Assembly (NCBI GenBank): GCA_018842655.1
Contig: JAGTWN010000004.1
Span: 3,410,001-3,474,000, forward strand
Source of the DNA: Candidatus Pantoea haifensis
GTDB lineage: Bacteria; Pseudomonadota; Gammaproteobacteria; Enterobacterales; Enterobacteriaceae
Direction of reading: 5' to 3'
DNA length: 64,000 nt
This document shows positions 60,401 to 64,000 of this stretch, piece after piece (within the stretch, counting starts at the first letter, position 1; each line of letters begins with the position of its first letter). A model generated the notes under the pieces. It was not told the DNA's origin, made no database searches, and saw only the letters and a program-made list of their open reading frames with translations. A program made the position numbers and the translations under genes.

Positions 60401-60668
60401 GATTCATCAGGCCTGTTTGCTGCGCTTCCGGCCGATCCTGATGACTACCATGGCGGCACTGCTGGGTGCATTACCGTTAATGCTGGCATCTGGCTCAGGC
60501 GCTGAGCTGCGTCAACCGCTCGGGCTGGTGATTGTCGGCGGGTTAATTGTGAGTCAGGTGCTGACGCTCTTCTCCACACCCGTGATCTATCTCTGGTTTG
60601 ATGGCATTGCACAGCGCGGCAATGCCTGGGTAAAACGTCGCCAGCAGCAGGTGCGGAGCGGGCAATGA
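57463..60668 (+). CDS. mdtB: RND efflux transporter subunit MdtB/MuxB, reading frame interrupted, with Ser/Thr-rich insertion
   Basis: About 1068 residues after correction, near 28 longer than E. coli MdtB. It begins [22 protein letters not shown]4 has [20 protein letters not shown] and TM10 [20 protein letters not shown], the proton-relay positions. One A is missing at 57850-57853; adding it gives [19 protein letters not shown]. Between [12 protein letters not shown] and [13 protein letters not shown] lies a run of about 38 residues almost wholly Ser, Thr, Asp and Gly (59785-59900, residues about 774-812), absent from the E. coli protein as I remember it. Overlaps mdtA and mdtC by four bases each. 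Confidence 0.93.
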
Positions 60669-63600
60669 ATCTGACACGGCTGTTTATTTTCCGTCCGGTC
60701 GCCACGCTGCTGCTGACTTTGGCCATTCTGCTGCTGGGCGCGCTGGGCTACCGCTTACTGCCGGTTGCGCCGCTGCCGCAGGTGGATTTCCCCACCATTA
60801 TGGTGAGTGCCAGCCTGTCAGGCGCCAGCCCGGAAACCATGGCGGCGACTGTGGCGACGCCGCTGGAGCGTGCGCTGGGACAAATTGCTGGCGTCACTGA
60901 AATGACGTCAAGCAGTTCGCAAGGCTCCAGCACCATCATTTTGCAGTTTGAACTGGATCGTGACATCAACGGTGCCGCGCGTGACGTACAGGCTGCAATT
61001 AACGCGGCCCGTAGTCTGCTGCCAAGCGCAATGGAATCGCTGCCGACCTATCGTAAAGCCAATCCGTCCGATGCGCCGATTGTGATGCTGGCCCTGACGT
61101 CTGCCACCCGCACGCCAGGTGAGCTGTATGATCTCGCCGAGAGCAAAATTGAACAGGCGATGGGGCAGGTAAAAGGCGTGGGCGAAGTATCGCTAATGGG
61201 CAGCGCCTTGCCCGCCGTGCGCATCGATTTGCAACCGCTGAAGCTGACGCAGTATGGCATCTCGCTGGATACGGTGCGCAGCGCCGTGGCCAACAGCACC
61301 ACGAATCTGCCGAAAGGGATGTTGCAGAGCAGCAGCCAGTCGTGGGTAGTGGACAGTAACGGGCAACTCGATAAAGCCAAAAGCTACCGCAATTTAATTG
61401 TCAGTTATAAAGAGGGCAAAGCGGTGCGGTTGCACGACGTTGCCACGGTTTATGACTCGGTAGAAGATCAGTATCAGGCTGGTTTTCTTAATGCGTCACC
61501 CTCGGTGATGATCGGGATTAAACGCCAGGCGGGCGCAAATATGCTCGATACCATTGACGCAATCAAGGCGCAGTTACCGGAGCTGGAAAAAGATCTGCCT
61601 GCAGATACCCAACTGAAAGTGGTGGTGGATCGCTCGCCTGGCGTGCGCGCCTCACTTTACGACACGGAAGAAACATTGTTGATCGCGGTGCTGCTGGTAA
61701 TTGCGGTGGTGTTTGTCTTTCTGCGCAATCTGCAAGCGGTCATCATTCCGGCACTGGCGCTGCCCGTCTCGCTGATTGGCACCTGCGCGGTGATGTATCT
61801 GCTCGGATACAGTCTGGATAACCTGTCGCTGATGGCACTGATCATCGCCACCGGCTTTGTGGTTGACGATGCGATTGTCGTGCTGGAAAACATTACGCGC
61901 CATATCGAAGAGGGGCTCAGCCCGTTGCGTGCCTCGCTGCGCGGTGCGCAAGAGGTCAGCTTCACCGTTCTGTCGATGACCGTGTCGCTGATCGCGGTGT
62001 TTATACCTATTCTGTTAATGGGCAGCATTGTGGGGCGACTGTTCCGCGAATTTGCCGTAACGCTCTGCGTGTCATTGCTGATCTCAATGTTTGTTTCGCT
62101 CAGCCTGACGCCGATGCTCTGCTCGCGCCTGCTTAAGCCGAAACCTGACGTCACCAGACGACCACATCCGCTGTATCAGTTTATTGAAAATCAACTGAAT
62201 CGCCTGCTGGCGGCCTATTCCCGTGGCCTGAGCTGGGCCATGCGCCACCAAAAGCTGACCATGTTCAGCCTGGTGCTGACTGTGCTGCTCAACCTGTTTC
62301 TCTATTCAGTGGTGCAGAAAGGCTTTTTCCCTAATCAGGATACCGGGCTGTTGATGGGGGCGCTGCGGGCCGATCAGAACATTTCATTCCAGGCGATGAA
62401 GCCCAAAATGTTGATGTTCACCAAAATCATTCAGTCCGATCCGGCGGTAGACAGCGTGATGTCCTCAATGGGCAGCGGTATGTTTGGTTCGCGTAACAGC
62501 GCCAACTTTTTTGTGCGCCTGAAGGATCTTGATCAGCGCGATGCCACTGCCACAGAAGTGGCGAATCGTCTGAGTATGAAAACCAGCCACATTGCCGGGG
62601 CACAAATGTTTTTGATGGCGGCGCAGGATCTGCACATTGGCGGACGCAGCGCCAACGCCAGCTATCAGTACAGCTTACAGGCAGACGATCTTGATCTGCT
62701 GCGCACCTGGACACCAAAAGTGCAGGCGGCACTGGCGGCGATCCCGCAGCTCAACAGCGTAGATTCCGACTCGCAAACCGGGGGCCAGGAGGTGGTGATC
62801 AATATTGATCGCGATCGCGCTACCCGGCTCGGCGTGGATGTGCAGATGCTCGATACGCTGCTGAATAATGCGTTCAGCCAGCGGCAAATTGCCACGCTGT
62901 ATCACACGCTGAATCAGTATCACGTGGTCATGACTTTGCAGGATAGCTACACACGTGATCCGGAAATCCTTAAGCAGTTGTATGTGATTAACGACGACGG
63001 TGACCGGATCCCGCTTTCAGCCTTCGCCACCTTTGTCGGCGGCAACGCGCCGTTGTCGGTGGCGCATCAGGGACAGTCAGCAACCAGCACCATTGCCTTC
63101 AACCTCAATGATGGCGTCTCGCTGGAGCAGGCGCAGGCGTTGATCAAACAGGCGATGGCGAAACTGGGCCTGCCCTCAACGATTCAGGCTGGCTTTGCCG
63201 GTACGGCGGCGGCATTTGCGCAGCTTACTGCCACCATGCCGTGGCTGATTATTGCGGCGCTGGCGGCGGTGTATATCGTGTTGGGGGTGTTGTATGAAAG
63301 CTACATTCATCCGCTGACGATTTTGTCGACGCTGCCCTCTGCGGGCGTAGGGGCGCTGCTGCTGCTGCTGCTTACCAACACCCAACTCACGGTGATCGCG
63401 CTGATCGGCATCATCCTGCTGATTGGCATCGTGAAAAAGAATGCGATCATGATGATCGATTTTGCCATCGATGCTGAACGTCGTCTGGGCATGACGCCGC
63501 AGCAGGCGATTACTCAGGCCTGCCTGATGCGCTTCCGCCCAATCATGATGACCACACTGGCAGCCTTTTTCGGTGCCTTGCCGCTGGCACTGGGCAGCGG

Positions 63601-63766
63601 CGGCGACGCCGACCTGCGCAGTCCGCTTGGCATCGCTATCGCTGGCGGCCTGGCGCTCAGTCAGTTACTGACGCTGTTCACCACCCCGGTTATTTATCTC
63701 TGGCTCGATCGTGTGAGCCGCGCAAGTAAAGGTTACTGGCGCCGCTTGCGCCATGCGGAATCATAA
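60665..63766 (+). CDS. mdtC: RND efflux transporter subunit MdtC/MuxC
   Basis: A 1033-residue RND protein that works as a heterotrimer with MdtB (known for E. coli MdtBC). Start [20 protein letters not shown] overlaps mdtB by four bases. TM4 has [22 protein letters not shown]10 [20 protein letters not shown]. The periplasmic segments include [20 protein letters not shown] and [18 protein letters not shown], as in MdtC. No frame break found. No Ser/Thr insertion like that in mdtB. Directly followed by an outer-membrane factor gene. Confidence 0.96.
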   Translation: MNLTRLFIFRPVATLLLTLAILLLGALGYRLLPVAPLPQVDFPTIMVSASLSGASPETMAATVATPLERALGQIAGVTEMTSSSSQGSSTIILQFELDRDINGAARDVQAAINAARSLLPSAMESLPTYRKANPSDAPIVMLALTSATRTPGELYDLAESKIEQAMGQVKGVGEVSLMGSALPAVRIDLQPLKLTQYGISLDTVRSAVANSTTNLPKGMLQSSSQSWVVDSNGQLDKAKSYRNLIVSYKEGKAVRLHDVATVYDSVEDQYQAGFLNASPSVMIGIKRQAGANMLDTIDAIKAQLPELEKDLPADTQLKVVVDRSPGVRASLYDTEETLLIAVLLVIAVVFVFLRNLQAVIIPALALPVSLIGTCAVMYLLGYSLDNLSLMALIIATGFVVDDAIVVLENITRHIEEGLSPLRASLRGAQEVSFTVLSMTVSLIAVFIPILLMGSIVGRLFREFAVTLCVSLLISMFVSLSLTPMLCSRLLKPKPDVTRRPHPLYQFIENQLNRLLAAYSRGLSWAMRHQKLTMFSLVLTVLLNLFLYSVVQKGFFPNQDTGLLMGALRADQNISFQAMKPKMLMFTKIIQSDPAVDSVMSSMGSGMFGSRNSANFFVRLKDLDQRDATATEVANRLSMKTSHIAGAQMFLMAAQDLHIGGRSANASYQYSLQADDLDLLRTWTPKVQAALAAIPQLNSVDSDSQTGGQEVVINIDRDRATRLGVDVQMLDTLLNNAFSQRQIATLYHTLNQYHVVMTLQDSYTRDPEILKQLYVINDDGDRIPLSAFATFVGGNAPLSVAHQGQSATSTIAFNLNDGVSLEQAQALIKQAMAKLGLPSTIQAGFAGTAAAFAQLTATMPWLIIAALAAVYIVLGVLYESYIHPLTILSTLPSAGVGALLLLLLTNTQLTVIALIGIILLIGIVKKNAIMMIDFAIDAERRLGMTPQQAITQACLMRFRPIMMTTLAAFFGALPLALGSGGDADLRSPLGIAIAGGLALSQLLTLFTTPVIYLWLDRVSRASKGYWRRLRHAES

Positions 63767-63769
63767 TTA

Positions 63770-64000
63770 ATGAAAATTTTTACCCCCGTTATGCTGGTGC
63801 TGCTGCTGAGCGGCTGTACCCTTGGCCCCGATTATCAGCGACCAGCAATAGCAATGCCGGTGCACTACAAAGAAGCCAAAGGCTGGCAGCAGGCTACGCC
63901 GCTGGATGAGCAGCAAAAAGGTGAATGGTGGGCGGTCTATCACGACGCCACACTGAGCAGCCTGCTAAGCCAGGTGACGATTTCCAACCAGAATGTTGCC
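63770..64000 (+). CDS. Outer-membrane efflux lipoprotein, N-terminal part (cut by window end)
   Basis: The first 77 codons of a second outer-membrane factor. Signal with lipobox LSGC, lipidated Cys16, then TLGPDYQRPAIAMPVHYKEA as in OprM/OpmB-type proteins, and GEWWAVYHDATLSSLLSQV. It starts three bases after the mdtC stop (ATG 63770), so it is the fourth gene of the operon. The layout adaptor - RND - RND - outer-membrane factor is that of MuxABC-OpmB in Pseudomonas; E. coli mdtABC is followed by mdtD (MFS) instead. Confidence 0.9.
   Translation, partial: MKIFTPVMLVLLLSGCTLGPDYQRPAIAMPVHYKEAKGWQQATPLDEQQKGEWWAVYHDATLSSLLSQVTISNQNVA

Overview
The window is chromosomal DNA of a gammaproteobacterium of the order Enterobacterales. 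The housekeeping proteins (FtsH, NusA, IF2, RpsO, PNPase, DeaD) look nearly like those of Escherichia coli, but the order of blocks differs. An Erwiniaceae-type genome (Pantoea/Erwinia group) is my best guess; this is inference, since no species marker is present. I see no insertion sequence, prophage or CRISPR array.

Layout. 1-12400: enterobactin uptake and assembly genes (fepB end, entS, fepDGC, entF, ybdZ, fes, fepA) with two Fur boxes. 12400-33100: a conserved core block: dacB, greA, yhbY, rlmE-ftsH, folP-glmM, secG, tRNA-Leu(GAG), tRNA-fMet, rimP-nusA-infB-rbfA-truB, rpsO, pnp, nlpI, a tiny yrbN-like ORF and deaD. 33150-34980: an accessory divergent pair, an SDR oxidoreductase and an AraC-type regulator, sharing a 21-bp-phased direct repeat. 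35000-41370: yhbW, ubiV-ubiU, ubiT, yhbS, yhbQ, yhbP, yhbO, yraR, in the order of the E. coli yhb region. 41360-44010: anaerobic ribonucleotide reductase nrdDG with a pair of NrdR boxes. 44190-49880: galR, a BisC/TorZ-type molybdoenzyme, and two OmrA/OmrB-type small RNA genes on either side of a second PBP3. 50020-64000: a small ribbon-helix-helix-like protein behind a terminator with a competing hairpin, then two consecutive RND efflux operons: an AcrAB-type pump with its own outer-membrane factor, and an MdtABC/MuxABC-type pump with the start of another outer-membrane factor, cut by the window end.

How genes work together. EntF, with MbtH-like YbdZ, assembles enterobactin. EntS exports it, FepA/FepB/FepDGC import the ferric form, and Fes releases the iron. 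ubiT and ubiUV serve O2-independent ubiquinone synthesis; nrdDG and the molybdoenzyme also fit low-oxygen life. Omr RNAs are known in E. coli to repress TonB-dependent receptors such as FepA, so the sRNA pair may link envelope signalling to the siderophore locus at the other end of the window (inference).

Quality caveat. At least twelve genes (entF, fes, fepA, dacB, rlmE, glmM, pnp, the araC-type gene, yhbP, nrdD, acrA-like, mdtA, mdtB among them) are broken by single missing bases, nearly always in homopolymers. acrB-like seems to carry one extra base, and the yhbW start is ambiguous. Adding the missing base restores full-length proteins of family-typical size. Because glmM, pnp and rlmE are among them, I treat these as sequencing errors, not pseudogenes, and give each gene as one CDS across the break.
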